Positions 55,501 through 61,372 of a stretch of DNA of 64,000 nt are shown piece after piece (position 1 is the first letter of the stretch; every line of letters starts with the position of its first letter). The notes under the pieces are model-generated. The model worked only from the letters and a program-made list of their open reading frames with translations, searched no databases and was not told where the DNA came from. The stretch covers positions 10,796,501-10,860,500 of the forward strand of contig NC_066269.1 in NCBI RefSeq assembly GCF_905404315.1, given 5' to 3'. The translations under genes were made by a program, and so were the position numbers. This stretch comes from Leptidea sinapis. Its lineage: Eukaryota > Arthropoda > Insecta > Lepidoptera > Pieridae.

Positions 55501-57673
55501 GTGTGATGAATATAGAAAGTTGCCATTATCATTCCTTAACTAATATCTACAGTTAATAAGGCACTGTTCTTAAAAAAATATCTAAAAATTAATCTTAAGA
55601 ACAGCCCCTTTAAGTGCAAATGCAATGAAAACTTACCGCTTTAATGTCATCATAGTCTTTCGTATCCAAGATTCTCCTTCGTGTCACAGTCGTTTCAGAA
55701 CTTGAATCATCTGTTGGCTCACTGATTGTACTTTCAGTACTTGTTTCCATAGACTTCACACCATCATCTTTCGGTTCATCACTCTTTTCTGTTCTCTTCT
55801 TCAAATAATTCTCGTGCTCGAACGTCTTGTTTTCAAAACCGGTTTCACTTGGAGATTCTATTTCTTCTAAAGCTAAACGATCTTCATCCGAATCTATATG
55901 TTTGAGATTAACTTTTACTTTTGTATCTTTATCTTCATTAACTTTAGTCGAAGTGCCACTAGCTATGGGTTGCGATATTTGAATGTACGAAGCAAAATTC
56001 GACGTATGTTTTGGCGCTTTAACTTGCTTTTCAATATCATTTTTCAAATCTTTAAGCTTTACTTCTGGACTGTTTCTCAATTTTCGTCTCTCTGTGTAGT
56101 CAACATCACCATTTTCAACGTGTATCACTGTGGACTTTTCCAGAATCTTTCCTATCGGATTATTAGGATCTAACTGATTCTTAATACTAGTTGTTAATTT
56201 ATCTGACGGAAGTTTAGCCGTAAGAGACACTGTCATTGTTTTATCTACCGAAGGTTTAGCTAAGGATACCGGCTCCGATAGAGTTTTACTTAAGGTTATT
56301 TCTGAGCTCGAGCTATTTCTATTGGGCGAAGTTTCCCACCTCTGGTTCAACCCATTCTTTTCTGAAGGCAAGTGGATTGGCACCAACGTTTCTTCTTTTG
56401 GTAGTATTTTGGTATAACTAACAGTACCATTTTCACAGTCTTTCAACTGGGTGAGATATTGCTCCACGGTTTTCGAACTATTATACCTCGAATCATTAGC
56501 TGGAAGTTTCGTCACTGGAATTTTGCCATCGAAACGTTTACGTATTTCAGAAACGGTAGGCACTTCATTTCCATTTGTGTCCTTAACGCCATTCGATACA
56601 GAGTTTCTTTTTCTGAAGCTTGGAGAGGGCGAGGATTCCTTGTACCTCCTTCCTTCAGGTTTCTGGCCGTTGAGAAATTTACATTAAGCGACTCATAATG
56701 TGGTAAATAATGATTAGGGCGTCATGTAATTGTGTGTTAGTTCTAAATACCGCACATGCGTCTACGATTTTGAGCAATGTCGCTTGAAAGATATGAAATA
56801 TACTTTCAGATGACATTTTTGGAAGCTGTTCTCTGAATTACTTTAGTGCGATGTTAAGACATGAAGAACACACAACACACGCGCACACCGTATATTTGCC
56901 TGCAGACTTAGACATAATCGACAAAAGGTAACGAATTATATTAAAGTCCATAGATAAATATACCAACAAAATGTGATTTACACTGGCTAAAATCAATAGT
57001 TACCTCTAAGATTGTAGCAGCTGAATTTCTCGGCTTTCTGATTCTCAGCTCCGGCGCTGGTGGCCTCCCAATATCATTTGAGATAGACTTAGACCTGGAT
57101 ATCTCTCCACAATTCTGACTTTGCTGTAGTCTTTGGGTCAATGGGACATAGTTAGCTGGTGAATATTTATTATACAACTCTGCAGTTGACATAGCCAATG
57201 CTGCAGAAGTAAGAACATTTCTTTTCGGCCTAAGATCTGAGGTTCGGCTACTCTCGCTCCTTGTAGTCGACACATCTCGGGATCTCGATTCACTTCTTTC
57301 GGAGCGATATCTTGACGACACTCCATTATCTGACTCAGTAACGCTAGGCGCTCTCGAGCTTCTAGAGTATTCTACGAGTGAAGTCTTTCTTTCCCGTTTA
57401 CCGTCCACATCTGAATATCTGGAGCGGTATTCAGTGGTCCTATCTCCATATGTGGTCCGTAGCGTGGAAGTGACGTATGTTCCACTAGAAGACCGGTAGT
57501 AAGGCTTGTCTAGGGTACTTGATGAAGTCAGCGTTGAACGATAGGACCCTGTGAGGTTTGACGATGTAGGGGTGTACCTTGATGGTGATACGACAGGCAT
57601 TTTGGTGGATTGTAGTGCTTCAGTTAAGTTTGTACCTAGTCGGAGGCCACTGGCTTTGCATCTTTACAACTAC
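28490..57673 (-). CDS. Usp2: USP2-type ubiquitin carboxyl-terminal hydrolase, 12 exons
   Basis: Cysteine protease that removes ubiquitin. CDS exons, 5' to 3': 57600-57004, 56662-55637, 42826-42727, 41691-41533, 39594-39464, 38323-38226, 37703-37551, 35648-35555, 33372-33284, 32820-32684, 32009-31931, 28568-28490. All junctions are GT-AG and phases agree; the total is 2742 nt, 913 residues. Residues 1-574 are Ser/Thr/Arg-rich and disordered. The catalytic domain is 575-913: Cys box GLRNIGNTCFMNSVVQCL (Cys586), YSQQDAQ, two CxxC pairs (738/741 and 788/791) for a zinc ribbon, LVLHLKRFS, SGHYTAYC (His868), WHEYNDS (Asn885/Asp886) and a final YVLFYEL. Block order and spacing fit USP2/USP21 best. 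In the usual GGHY, Ser replaces the first Gly. A 5'UTR acceptor (CTCTTTCAG) at 57674 implies an upstream noncoding exon not located here. Splicing is inferred, not proven. Confidence 0.92.
28701..28802 (+). ncRNA. Hammerhead-ribozyme-like hairpin
   Basis: Long outer arms GTTACATTTTTCTCATTATT and, reversed, GTTACATTTTTACTATTATT enclose a core: CCCTGGAAA, a CGTG/CACG stem with loop CTCTGGAAAGGT, GAAAC and GTCGGG. The GAAAC and GTC elements fit a hammerhead; the CUGANGA box reads CUGGAAA. Penelope-type retroelements are known to carry hammerheads of this general layout. Probably a decayed copy. Confidence 0.35.
29232..31091 (+). CDS. Harbinger-associated MADF/BESS DNA-binding protein
   Basis: Exon 1 is 29232-29400 (donor GAAG|GTAAGT), exon 2 is 30370-31091 (acceptor TTTTGTTACAG), phase 1, giving 296 residues. 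Residues 1 to about 95 form an MADF domain: IELFISEIQSRPAIWDSKSD, VKAWEEICELF, LQRKWKSLRDSFNRE, then YIYFNHLSFL. A BESS-like motif lies at about 164-200 (DPDKQFLMSLLPHVKKIDEN, LDFQSEILQLI). The tail is Ser/His-rich with a repeated STS-PSP-SYYSDQSM phrase. PIF/Harbinger elements encode such a Myb/MADF partner that helps the transposase reach the nucleus and element ends. Its intron houses the transposase's large exon on the other strand. Confidence 0.88.
29434..31548 (-). CDS. PIF/Harbinger transposase (HARBI1-like)
   Basis: Exon 1 is 31548-31262 (donor ACATTAAG|GTAAGT), exon 2 is 30304-29434 (acceptor TTTGTTTCAG), phase 2, 385 residues. The N-terminal exon is basic (LIKRRRRRRRNRSYWIHPIL) with KSIAPAERLAITLR, then YLGTGCSFEDFELSYHRGAT, a helix-turn-helix-like block. 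DDE nuclease: GAIDGKHIRI (Asp about 167), VDVGAYGKASDSTIFRES (Asp about 217), RCIECTFGVLANKWRIL (Glu about 293). All three residues are present and no frame break is seen, so the enzyme could be active. HARBI1 in animals is a domesticated relative, but the flanking inverted repeats and target duplication show this one is transposon-borne. Confidence 0.9.
31931..32009 (-). other. Usp2: USP2 exon 11 (His and Asn/Asp boxes)
   Basis: 79 nt, phase 1 to phase 2; acceptor ATTACTGTTCAG, donor GACTCCAG|GTAGAT. It encodes TTYSGHYTAYCKHPYSGDWH and EYNDS, holding catalytic His868 and the Asn885-Asp886 pair. Too short to stand out as a frame, but needed to complete the enzyme. Confidence 0.93.
32119..32508 (-). 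repeat. Family A repeat with LINE-like head
   Basis: Family A block order (GGATGATACGCCCTGCCCAT, CAGTGCCGCTCAGAATTC, GGCGCCCTTCAGACCGAAAC, GGCATCCTGTG) continues past GGGTAAA into CGCCTGTTACGACTCCATTG, GGTCTGGGAATTCCCTATT, which is the 5' end of the resident LINE (13626-13672). It lies in USP2 intron 10. Confidence 0.75.
32684..32820 (-). other. Usp2: USP2 exon 10
   Basis: 137 nt, phase 2 to phase 1. It encodes FSPTERFRGKLNVLVEFPLN, GLDMSPLSANNTTATYNLYA and LSNHS, matching the YNLYAVSNHSG block that precedes the His box in USP2. Confidence 0.94.
33070..33276. mobile_element. MITE family B beside USP2 exon 9
   Basis: Ends TAGATCATTTATACGTCT and AGACGTATAAATTATCTA are inverted; TA at each edge suggests a Tc1/mariner-type target duplication. 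About 203 bp. The interior includes CACACACGCTAACACAAAGT and TTGTAAGACGTAGCTTGTCA. Copies at 22710 and 52505. Confidence 0.75.
33284..33372 (-). other. Usp2: USP2 exon 9 (second CxxC)
   Basis: 89 nt, phase 0 to phase 2. It encodes TCSKCGVRRKCLKWFTVQKF and PKVLVLHLK(R): second CxxC, then the hallmark LVLHLKRF strand. Donor CAAACG|GTAGGC; a MITE lies 7 nt further on. Confidence 0.94.
33515..33735 (+). repeat. Family D repeat
   Basis: AAATCAAATCAAATTAAAAT, GACACTTATAACTGTAAAA, GTGACAAGAAAGTCATTGCC, TTCTTCGTTTTACAAATCAT. It shares this order with 40000-40205 (reversed). Confidence 0.65.
34053..34350 (+). repeat. Family A repeat, sense orientation
   Basis: Starts TTTACCAGTGGGAGGCTC, then GATGCCGGCTAAATTATGGG, TCGGTCTGAAGGGTGCTGTA, GGCGGCACTGCATTGTAATG, GGGCGTATCAATTACCATTA, ending CGTCTCTTCCTTTATTTTCA then an A-rich tail. 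The copy shows clearly which strand carries the tail. Confidence 0.8.
34393..34830. mobile_element. Long foldback MITE
   Basis: Ends CAGGGAGCGTACATGTCATG and, reversed, CAGGGAGCGTACATTTCATG. Inner inverted blocks also pair (AAAAATAAGTATTTAATGGG at 34560 with CCATTAAATACTTATTTTTT at 34688). 438 bp, no frame, in USP2 intron 8. Confidence 0.75.
34895..35030. repeat. Family E repeat
   Basis: TAATAATTTATTTCTCTTAA, GCAAATAATGCCTGTACCCC, GGCACAGCGCGCTCTCCG. Shares the GGCAA(G)(C)AAT(T)AATGCCTGTA block with 40725 and 59000. Confidence 0.45.
35195..35543 (+). pseudogene. 5'-truncated LINE copy beside USP2 exon 8
   Basis: Sense copy of the last 350 bp of the resident LINE: AAGAGCTGGTTCACCTGATT, CCGCCGAATTCCACCTTCGC, TGCGGTTTTCAAGGAAATTT, AGGTGACCCGTACGATCGG, TGTCCTCTCTTATA. 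Typical 5' truncation; it ends next to the exon 8 donor. Confidence 0.85.
35555..35648 (-). other. Usp2: USP2 exon 8
   Basis: 94 nt, phase 2 to phase 0. It encodes LPIPSRTGNLKLQQCLQHFV and REEELDGDEKP. It stands between a LINE fragment ending about 15 nt past its donor and a MITE beginning 36 nt before its 5' edge. Confidence 0.93.
35684..36158. mobile_element. MITE family C with a nested MITE
   Basis: Outer ends AATTGTACGTAATTCCAC and GATCTACGTCCAATT are inverted; the interior matches 22940-23200 in reverse (AACACAAAACTGGTCACGTG, GGCAGCCCTACTGTCACTCT / CATCATGACTTAGTAGCCCA). Between those two halves sits a second MITE (35813-36024). Confidence 0.8.
35813..36024. mobile_element. Nested MITE, ACGGCCGTTTTCAATAAC ends
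   Basis: Left ACGGCCGTTTTCAATAACCT, right AGATACGTTATTGAAAACGG then TCGT. Second inverted pair CCTATCTATCCAT / ATGGATAGATAAG inside. About 212 bp. The empty site is visible in the uninterrupted copy near 23063-23075. Confidence 0.8.
36418..36645 (+). repeat. CTAGCTGACCC-family repeat (diverged)
   Basis: GCGGACCCGACAGACGTTGT then CCTGTACACACG; includes ATCAAAATCGGTCCAACCAT then TTAGGAGGTAG. Confidence 0.55.
37551..37703 (-). other. Usp2: USP2 exon 7 (first CxxC)
   Basis: 153 nt, phase 2 to phase 2. It encodes EAWSRYVRMEDSRVGDIFMG, QLKSTLRCTHCKHDSVTFDP and FWDL. It contains the first zinc-ribbon CxxC and the FDPFWDLSLPI block (completed by exon 8). A TA microsatellite starts about 10 nt past the donor. 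Confidence 0.94.
37788..38012 (+). repeat. Family A repeat with LINE-like head, truncated
   Basis: Starts CTGCCCTGTGCTTCCCTGGG, GCATGAAAAGAATAGGGTAG, TCCCAGACCCAAGGATGTCG, which is the LINE 5' end (compare 13626-13690 reversed), then GCACAGGATGCCGGCTAGAT and GGTCTGAAGGGCGCCGTAAC. In USP2 intron 6. Confidence 0.8.
38226..38323 (-). other. Usp2: USP2 exon 6
   Basis: 98 nt, phase 0 to phase 2. It encodes EFLRYLLEGLHEDVNRVTTR and PKPILTEIDDNL, the helix after DAQ. Confidence 0.93.
38569..38846. mobile_element. MITE with GGCCGTTCCCAATAT ends and TTA duplication
   Basis: Flanked by TTA (38566-38568 and 38847-38849). Ends GGGCCGTTCCCAATATTCAG and, reversed, CGGCCGTTCCCAATATACTA. 278 bp, no frame. 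TTA suggests a PIF/Harbinger-type mover. In USP2 intron 5. Confidence 0.78.
39464..39594 (-). other. Usp2: USP2 exon 5
   Basis: 131 nt, phase 1 to phase 0; acceptor TGTGTTTTAG. It encodes ASVLKELWRSGEKDSVVNTT then QVQRFAPRFMGYSQQDAQ, the conserved Gln box region of USPs. Confidence 0.93.
40000..40205 (-). repeat. Family D repeat
   Basis: AAATGATTTGTAAATCGATG, GAGTGGCAATGAGTTTCTTG, CTACTTCTTCTCATTAGCTC, TGACATTCATAAGTGTCATT, TTTTAATTTGATTTATT. Reverse of 33515. Confidence 0.65.
40312..40600 (+). repeat. tRNA-derived SINE
   Basis: The tRNA-like head has a TATAGCCGAGGGGTGAGCGA A-box region and GGTCCCGGGTTCGAATCCCG (B-box with paired T-stem). The tail GTTTCCGAGTCATGGATGTT and repeated TATGTTTA words, then CACAGGCTATATATGC, is the usual lepidopteran SINE body, ending in ATT repeats. 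Although the T-arm is well formed, the acceptor stem does not close, so this is not a functional tRNA gene. Confidence 0.85.
40725..40805. repeat. Family E repeat
   Basis: GCAATTAATGCCTGTATTGA then AAGACACCACTC; similar to 59042-59080. Confidence 0.45.
41035..41187 (-). repeat. CTAGCTGACCC-family repeat, antisense
   Basis: TATATATAAAATTGAATTGC, TGTTCGTTAGTCACGC, TAAAACTCGAGAACGGCTGG, ending GAACAACGTCTATCAGGTCA then GCTAGT, the reverse of the family start. Confidence 0.7.
41533..41691 (-). other. Usp2: USP2 exon 4 (Cys box)
   Basis: 159 nt, phase 1 to phase 1; acceptor TGTTTGTCAG, donor ATGAAAG|GTGAGC. It encodes LNGLRNIGNTCFMNSVVQCL with the nucleophile Cys586, then SNTRPLLEYV and SLSCMKGALMK. 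Confidence 0.95.
41812..42220 (-). repeat. Family A repeat, diverged and interrupted
   Basis: GACGAGCAGGACGTTCGGCT, GTGCCGCTCAAGATTCTTGA, CGCTCGTCACCTTGAGACAT up to about 41972, then foreign sequence, then CTACGGCGATTTTGCAACCG and GATGGCGCTGTGGTACTTC. In USP2 intron 3. Confidence 0.65.
42727..42826 (-). other. Usp2: USP2 exon 3 (short)
   Basis: 100 nt, phase 0 in and phase 1 out. It encodes ELAGGKSGPSGLRRSSERRE then PSEQNDRHSSTTS. Acceptor ACGATGGTAG|GAG is weak in pyrimidines beyond a T-run; donor ACCAGCG|GTATGT. It is the only stretch between exons 2 and 4 that satisfies both phases with a plausible composition. Confidence 0.8.
42830..44980. other. Part of the 12.8-kb USP2 intron 2; LINE remnant only
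   Basis: Apart from the LINE fragment at 43700-43925 I recognise nothing bounded here. Confidence 0.4.
43700..43925 (-). pseudogene. Diverged LINE 3'-region remnant
   Basis: GAAGGATATTCATGTCATAA, CACCCAGATAGTGAGCATGA, GTGGAATTCAGCAGAAGG, CCCTTCGGAATACTCCTCAC follows the resident LINE 4636-4850 in order, with about 70% visual identity. An older insertion of the same lineage. Confidence 0.6.
44981..45417. mobile_element. MITE with GTGCTTCCACACTAGACGAG ends
   Basis: Left AAATGTGCTTCCACACTAGA, CGAGCTGAGCCGAGCACG; right (reversed) AAAGGTGCGTCTACACTAGA, AGAGTTGAGCACGAGCG. About 437 bp with no frame. Target duplication not resolved. Confidence 0.65.
45418..48115. other. USP2 intron 2 sequence, no feature supported
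   Basis: Frames on both strands at 45745-46032 and 46341-46589 have no recognised domain or splice support. The rest is AT-rich. Confidence 0.4.
48116..49473 (+). pseudogene. Tc1/mariner-type transposase pseudogene (maT-like)
   Basis: Starts MEWDDKDNRIAVIALQKVGM (helix-turn-helix arm), is interrupted at about 48245 by a family A repeat, and resumes with SVSDRKRTGRSRIVRTKKEV, then stops and frameshifts. Catalytic blocks: FFRDEKIL (first Asp), EWSFQQDSAPGHKS (second Asp), SNSDLNPLDYDLWSVLE (third acidic residue). PWSNSDLNPLDYDLW resembles the DD37D maT group of moths; that assignment is inference. Stops after RAED and before ETGDF show it is dead. Confidence 0.82.
48248..48563 (-). repeat. Family A repeat inserted in mariner pseudogene
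   Basis: Near consensus: TTTTTTATGAAAATACGGGA, GACGAGCAGGACACTCAGCT, GCCACTCAGGATTCTTGAAA, GGCGCCGTTCAGACCGAAAT, GGCATCCTGTGCAAAGGAGT, CTCCCACTGGTAAA. It splits the mariner coding region, so it is younger. Confidence 0.85.
49612..49866 (+). pseudogene. LINE polyprotein C-terminal remnant
   Basis: An 84-codon frame ending TAA: LNFFGHICRNEGSIELLVVQ, GQVEGKRAFHIHLDNLL, SRQKWRNIAREVV. The pattern FGHI.R......V.G.VEGKR...R......W....R is the common tail of insect LINE reverse transcriptases. Isolated fragment. Confidence 0.65.
50310..50385 (+). repeat. LINE 3'-tail fragment
   Basis: CACCTTAAAGGCCGGCAACG then TTTGCCCCTCTTATAGAAAA, the usual end of this LINE group. Confidence 0.5.
50386..51904. 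other. USP2 intron 2 sequence, nothing supported
   Basis: AT-rich with short frames. A mixed-composition stretch at 51260-51420 (AAGATGGCCGCAGACAAATG) is unassigned. Confidence 0.35.
51905..52192 (+). pseudogene. DDE transposase C-terminal remnant
   Basis: The frame ending TAA encodes FSVRRWLNFHFPNHWIGRGG, LIIAWPGKTLDLTPVHFYVW, YHMKSLIYDVSPELSAEKLE. It matches the insect mariner-related pattern (NRWIGRGGP..WP.RSPDLTPLDFFLWG..K). Catalytic Asp in LDLTP is present. Sequence further upstream (51700-51900) probably belongs to the same relic. No inverted repeats located. Confidence 0.7.
52505..52806. repeat. MITE family B, two partial copies joined
   Basis: 52510-52636 has GTAAGACGTAGCTTGTCACG to GTATAAATTATCTAAGATTA. 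52690-52806 has GTGTGCGTGCATTGCTTAAA to TTTAGACGTATAAATGATCC. Between them is unrelated sequence with GCCACGTGGC. Confidence 0.6.
53136..53232 (+). repeat. Family A fragment ended by a foldback
   Basis: ATTGGGCAAATGAGACTTGA, GTCTCAAGGTGACGAGGGCA, GTTGTAGTGCCGCTCAGATT, ending TTCAATAATCTTGAGA. The rest of the repeat is missing; the foldback at 53248 follows. Confidence 0.7.
53248..53385. mobile_element. 138-bp foldback element
   Basis: Left CCGTGAAAACACGGTCCGAA, GTAGTCGTAG; right CTACGGCTACTTCGGACC, GTGTTTTCACGG. About 30 bp nearly perfect inverted ends, with a further inner match (CTATTTCTA / TAGAAATAG). Confidence 0.78.
54101..54440 (+). repeat. CTAGCTGACCC-family repeat, complete
   Basis: Starts CTAGCTGACCCCGCAAACGT, then TGTTTTGCCATATAAA. 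Ends AATCGGACCAGTAGTACCAG, AGATTAGCGCGTTCAAAC, AAACAAACACTGCAGC, TTTATAATATTTAT. A dispersed element of about 340 bp. Confidence 0.75.
54441..55636. other. USP2 intron 2, nothing supported
   Basis: AT-rich; contains a short inverted motif near 55185-55210 (TTCAAAACTTTGA / TTTTTGAAGTTTGAAA). No gene signature. Confidence 0.35.
55637..56662 (-). other. Usp2: USP2 exon 2
   Basis: Residues 200-541, 1026 nt, phase 0 at both ends; acceptor ACGGCCAG|AAACCT, donor AAAGCG|GTAAGT. Charged, Ser/Thr/Lys/Glu-rich with no fold visible (contains RKRFDGKIPVTKLP and TSTESTISEPTDDSSSET). It is the large disordered spacer before the protease. Confidence 0.85.
57004..57673 (-). other. Usp2: USP2 exon 1 (first coding exon, with 5'UTR part)
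   Basis: Residues 1-199, starting MPVVSPSRYTPTSSNLTG in the context CCAAAATG. Ser, Thr, Arg and Tyr-rich with many RS/RYS motifs (YRSRYSDVDG, RSERSESRSRD); predicted disordered. Donor ATCTTAGAG|GTAACT, phase 0. The 5'UTR piece 57601-57673 starts after CTCTTTCAG. Confidence 0.85.
57620..57661 (-). promoter_or_regulatory. Upstream ORF in USP2 5'UTR
   Basis: ATG at 57661 opens a 13-codon frame (MQSQWPPTRYKLN) ending TGA at 57620, 19 nt before the main ATG. It could lower initiation at the main start. Confidence 0.5.
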
Positions 57674-58039
57674 CTGAAAGAGAGAAACTTTAATAAGAAT
57701 TCGAATGACTATTATTTTTCATGGAAAAAGTAACGTGCACATTGCACATATAAAGGCGTGATAACCAATAGCATAACGAACCGCAATACAATCCCGACCA
57801 CATAATACTGTGTCTGAGAAATTTAAATAGTTTGTGAGACACATTACTTATGGCTCTAACTTAAAAACTTATTTCGTAAATTCCATTACCAATTTAAAAA
57901 AAAGCCGACAAAAATGTGTTTTTTAAAATATGGTAACTAAAAATAAAGAAATTATTATTCTTTTCAATATTTTGTTCCTACGGACAAATATCTAGCTAAA
58001 TATTTGTTATGTTTTTAAAGTGATAACCTTCCCTTCAAG

Positions 58040-58140
58040 GATTAATACACAGATAAAATTTGAAAACAAAATTTTCTGTACAATGCGGGACTCAAACCCA
58101 AGACCTCATGCGTTCCGTGCCAGTGCTCTAGCTAACTAAT
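58040..58140 (-). repeat. tRNA-like SINE fragment
   Basis: Reverse strand: TTAGCTAGAGCACTGGCACG (A-box-like), GGTCTTGGGTTTGAGTCCCG (B-box with paired T-stem), then ACAGAAAATTTTGTTTTCAA. Acceptor stem absent. Confidence 0.6.
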
Positions 58141-58149
58141 AAGAATAAT

Positions 58150-58549
58150 AAGGCTGTGTTGCACCAACTATCTTTAGCAATAGCAACCATGTTAAAGTAC
58201 CGGTTAAGAAAAACATGAGTTACACCATTGGACAATTTTTAGATAACGTCAGAACTTAAATTGTTACCGTCAATCTACGCCAGTGAAATCAACCGTAGCC
58301 GACCAATCTTCGCGAGATAAAGCTATTGTTAATGTAAAATAGCGATCTGTCAAAAGTATCAAAAAAATATTCATATTGACTTGATATTTAACTTTTTAGT
58401 TTTAAACTTAAACTATGCCAAGGACGTATTCCGTCCTTCCTTCCTGGTGCAACACATTCCGCAATCTATGTTAAAGTCAGCGTTACTGTAAACGCTAAAT
58501 TTGACTTAAACCTTAACTATAACAGCTTATATAATGCAACCCAGCCTTA
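58150..58549. mobile_element. MITE with AAGGCTGTGTTGCA ends
   Basis: Left TAAGGCTGTGTTGCACCAAC; right reversed TTAAGGCTGGGTTGCATTAT. 400 bp, no frame. TA/TAA at both edges. Further internal match: GGTGCAACACATTCC at 58444. Confidence 0.65.
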
Positions 58550-58779
58550 ATAATTTTCATACATACTCACAGATAAAAACCTTCTCACACCTTATTATAT
58601 AGTCAATAAGATATAAAAATCTAAATATACATAATAACATATGTACTGGTAACATTGATAATAATCTTTAACATTGAATGCGCATTGTTATCATTAAACA
58701 ATTACAACCGATACTGAATCCTTACAGAACAGCTGATACTGACGTCATAGACTTTAGAATAATATGACATGCAAATGTT

Positions 58780-59280
58780 AATAAAGGTAGAACCTTGGAT
58801 GAAGTATATAACTGGATGTGACAAGCAAATGATAATACCGTGCAAACACAAGATCAAAATATACAAAAACTGTTAGGGAAAATTAAAAGGACGACAGCAA
58901 TATTTTGCCTGTATCTCTAGAGTCTCCGTTTCATGATTCATGATGTATCATGATTGAGAGGCATTTGAGTGATGACATTCAAAGATCAAATCAAAATAGA
59001 TTTATTTATTTATCTTAAAGAGACATTTAAGATAATGTCTTCAGGCAAGCGATTAATGCCTGTATTGGAGGTCACCGCTATTCCTACATTACAATTCCTA
59101 ATAATCAGTAAATAATTGAATCAAATCAGTAGTAGTTTAATATTAACATTCCCCTTTGTTTCTAGGCCAAGCTTGTTCTACTGATAAATAATTTGTTATA
59201 GGATTGTGTGTCCCTTTCGGGTTTATACGCGTGGTATATCTAGTTGATACTTCATCCTAGCCTAGCACACAACTAAAAAT
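58780..59280. repeat. Candidate element with GGATGAAGTAT ends, holding family E
   Basis: Left TTGGATGAAGTATATAACTG, right TCTAGTTGATACTTCATCCT inverted; a single such end also occurs at 17374 (AGGATGAAGTATCAACTGGA). A family E block (GCGATTAATGCCTGTATTGG) lies inside at about 59000-59110. Confidence 0.35.
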
Positions 59281-59584
59281 AACTTTACTTAACATGTTAA
59301 AATAACTTTTTTATTCTACACTTCTACACCACGGATAGAGACTCGGTATTGGTGTGATAAATAGGCTGAAGGTGCATCATTTATTACGTACAAGCATGAC
59401 GGCGGACAAGTTGTATGAAAATCAATTACTAATTCGGTTTAGGGGGCAAGAAACTTCCATGGAAAAGCCATTTGTATTTTTCATTTGTTTTCTTTGGCAG
59501 ACAGAGATCATGATATTATATCAAATATCTCATAATAATTCCGGACAAAAATAACACTTCTGAATAGATCCCGATTCTGAGCGA

Positions 59585-59950
59585 TCGTACCTGCGCTGCC
59601 GTCACCCAACCTATTGCGGCGATCTTGACTAGATCATCCGTCCATCTTTGGGGGTGTTTTCGGGGGGCCTATAAACACGGCGTCTTCTAGTACGTGGTCA
59701 CCATTCGAGGACTTTACTGCCCATACGGCCACCTGTGCTGCCACTGCCAACTCAGTTTCGCAATCACTTGGCTATGTCGGTGAATTGGATACTCCTACGG
59801 ATCTCCTCATTTCTGATTCGAACGATCTAAGGAACGGAAACTCCTAGAATATCCCTCTACATTGCCCTCTGAGCGACCATGCGCTTTTCAATAACGCCCA
59901 TAGTTAGCTACCAAGTCTCCTCAGCTCCTATGAATATATGAAAACACTAG
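59585..59950 (-). pseudogene. RTE-like reverse transcriptase C-terminal remnant
   Basis: Reverse strand, with stops: IRNEEIRRS, TDIAK, GRMGSKVLEW, PRTRRRRVYRPPE, DGRMI/DDLVKIAAIGWVTAAQ. This follows the tail pattern of RTE-type polyproteins (RNEEIRRR..V.DI......W.GH......W...V..W.P....R..GRPP.RW.DD....AG..W...A). Heavily decayed. Confidence 0.65.
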
Positions 59951-61372
59951 CTAACGCACACACAGACAAATCAATATTGGTCATACATTATCGGGCTGTC
60001 AGATCGTCAACAAAACCTTGCGTTTTACCACACTAAGCTGCTAAGTTTTACGTGAGTAAAGTGTGAGCAGTCTAAGAGACAAATTTCTCATGTTTACGCA
60101 TTTGAAATTGGTCAGCGGGAACAAACCTCTCCTCCCAAACATGCAACAATTAGATATAATATGATCTTTGACAATGACCAAAACATTCCATCCATACGGA
60201 ATTAACTCAACTAACAGTAGTAGCGTCTGATGAAAATACTTCGCCACGCTCGTCATGGAGTAAAAAAATACATAGAATAGATTCTACAGCTGATTACATA
60301 ACAAAATATTAATAGATCGCCACAAGAAACCTTATATAGGTAGAAGTTGCTTCAAGAATATCTACGGCTTGTTATGTAACAACTATATAATGCACCATTT
60401 ATATAAGTTATGGTTCTCGAGTTATAATACGGCAAGCGTGGGTTGAGAACACATAAAGCGGATCCATTGTAATAACAATCCTTAAAATTACATAGATTTG
60501 AAAGATTTTTGCATTTCATAAACTGCTTTAAATATTTAACTACCAAAAAAAAGGGACTAAATGGGCAATGAAGAATAATCGAAAACAGTTAATATCGAAT
60601 CAGTCTTTTTTGTACTGGACAGTAACAAATTATTAGGTACATGTTATAGCTTAGATCATCCATATCTACATCTAGATAGACTGTAACATCTATAAAAACG
60701 TGGAAGAAGGTGACCAAGTGTTATAGTTTTGATAAACCCTGCCCTCATATTTAGTCATTGATGTCGTATGAGTTTATTAAACTGTCAAGTAAAAAAGTCG
60801 CAACGTGAGAGTTGAACAAGACATACAAAAATGTCAGTCGATGCGTCGATGTCAAGTAAAAGGCTCGCCTTGTTCGAGTATTTGGGAGATTCTTAATCTT
60901 ACGGCGTATCAGCACTTCACGAGCATTGCGAATGGACCCACTGAAAACTAAGTAAAAACAAACTAAAACAAAGGACTCTTTTTTCGGGGATATACCCACT
61001 AAAACAAAACAATTCTATAATGATAATCTTATCTTAAATTAAGGACTACCTAACGGTTAAGGATATTCTAAAGTTATTGACAATAATTTGGATTTGGACT
61101 TTCATTATATTGACATTTTAATCATAACTTCTATTTTCTTTTTTTGCTTTGTTTGTATAAGGTTTATGTATAACTTAACTTTTTAATCCTATCTTGTTTC
61201 TGTTTCTTTATTTAATTAAATTTAATGTAAAATTCAAACACTAGCTACACTGGTAGCAGGGATTTCAGTATCTTTGTACAGATGCACTCATATGAGTTCA
61301 TTTCTGGTTCACACTATGACATCCAACACCCAAGTAGTATTTGTTTACATAAATACAATTTCTATATATTAC
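59951..61372. other. No gene seen
   Basis: AT-rich sequence upstream of USP2. A first noncoding USP2 exon could lie here or beyond; I cannot place it. Confidence 0.35.

Noticed and set aside
56451..56698. Plus-strand frames over USP2 exon 2
   Set aside because: Antisense shadows of the disordered coding exon.
58082..58138. tRNA gene on the minus strand
   Set aside because: Same reason: no acceptor stem, and followed by SINE-type tail.
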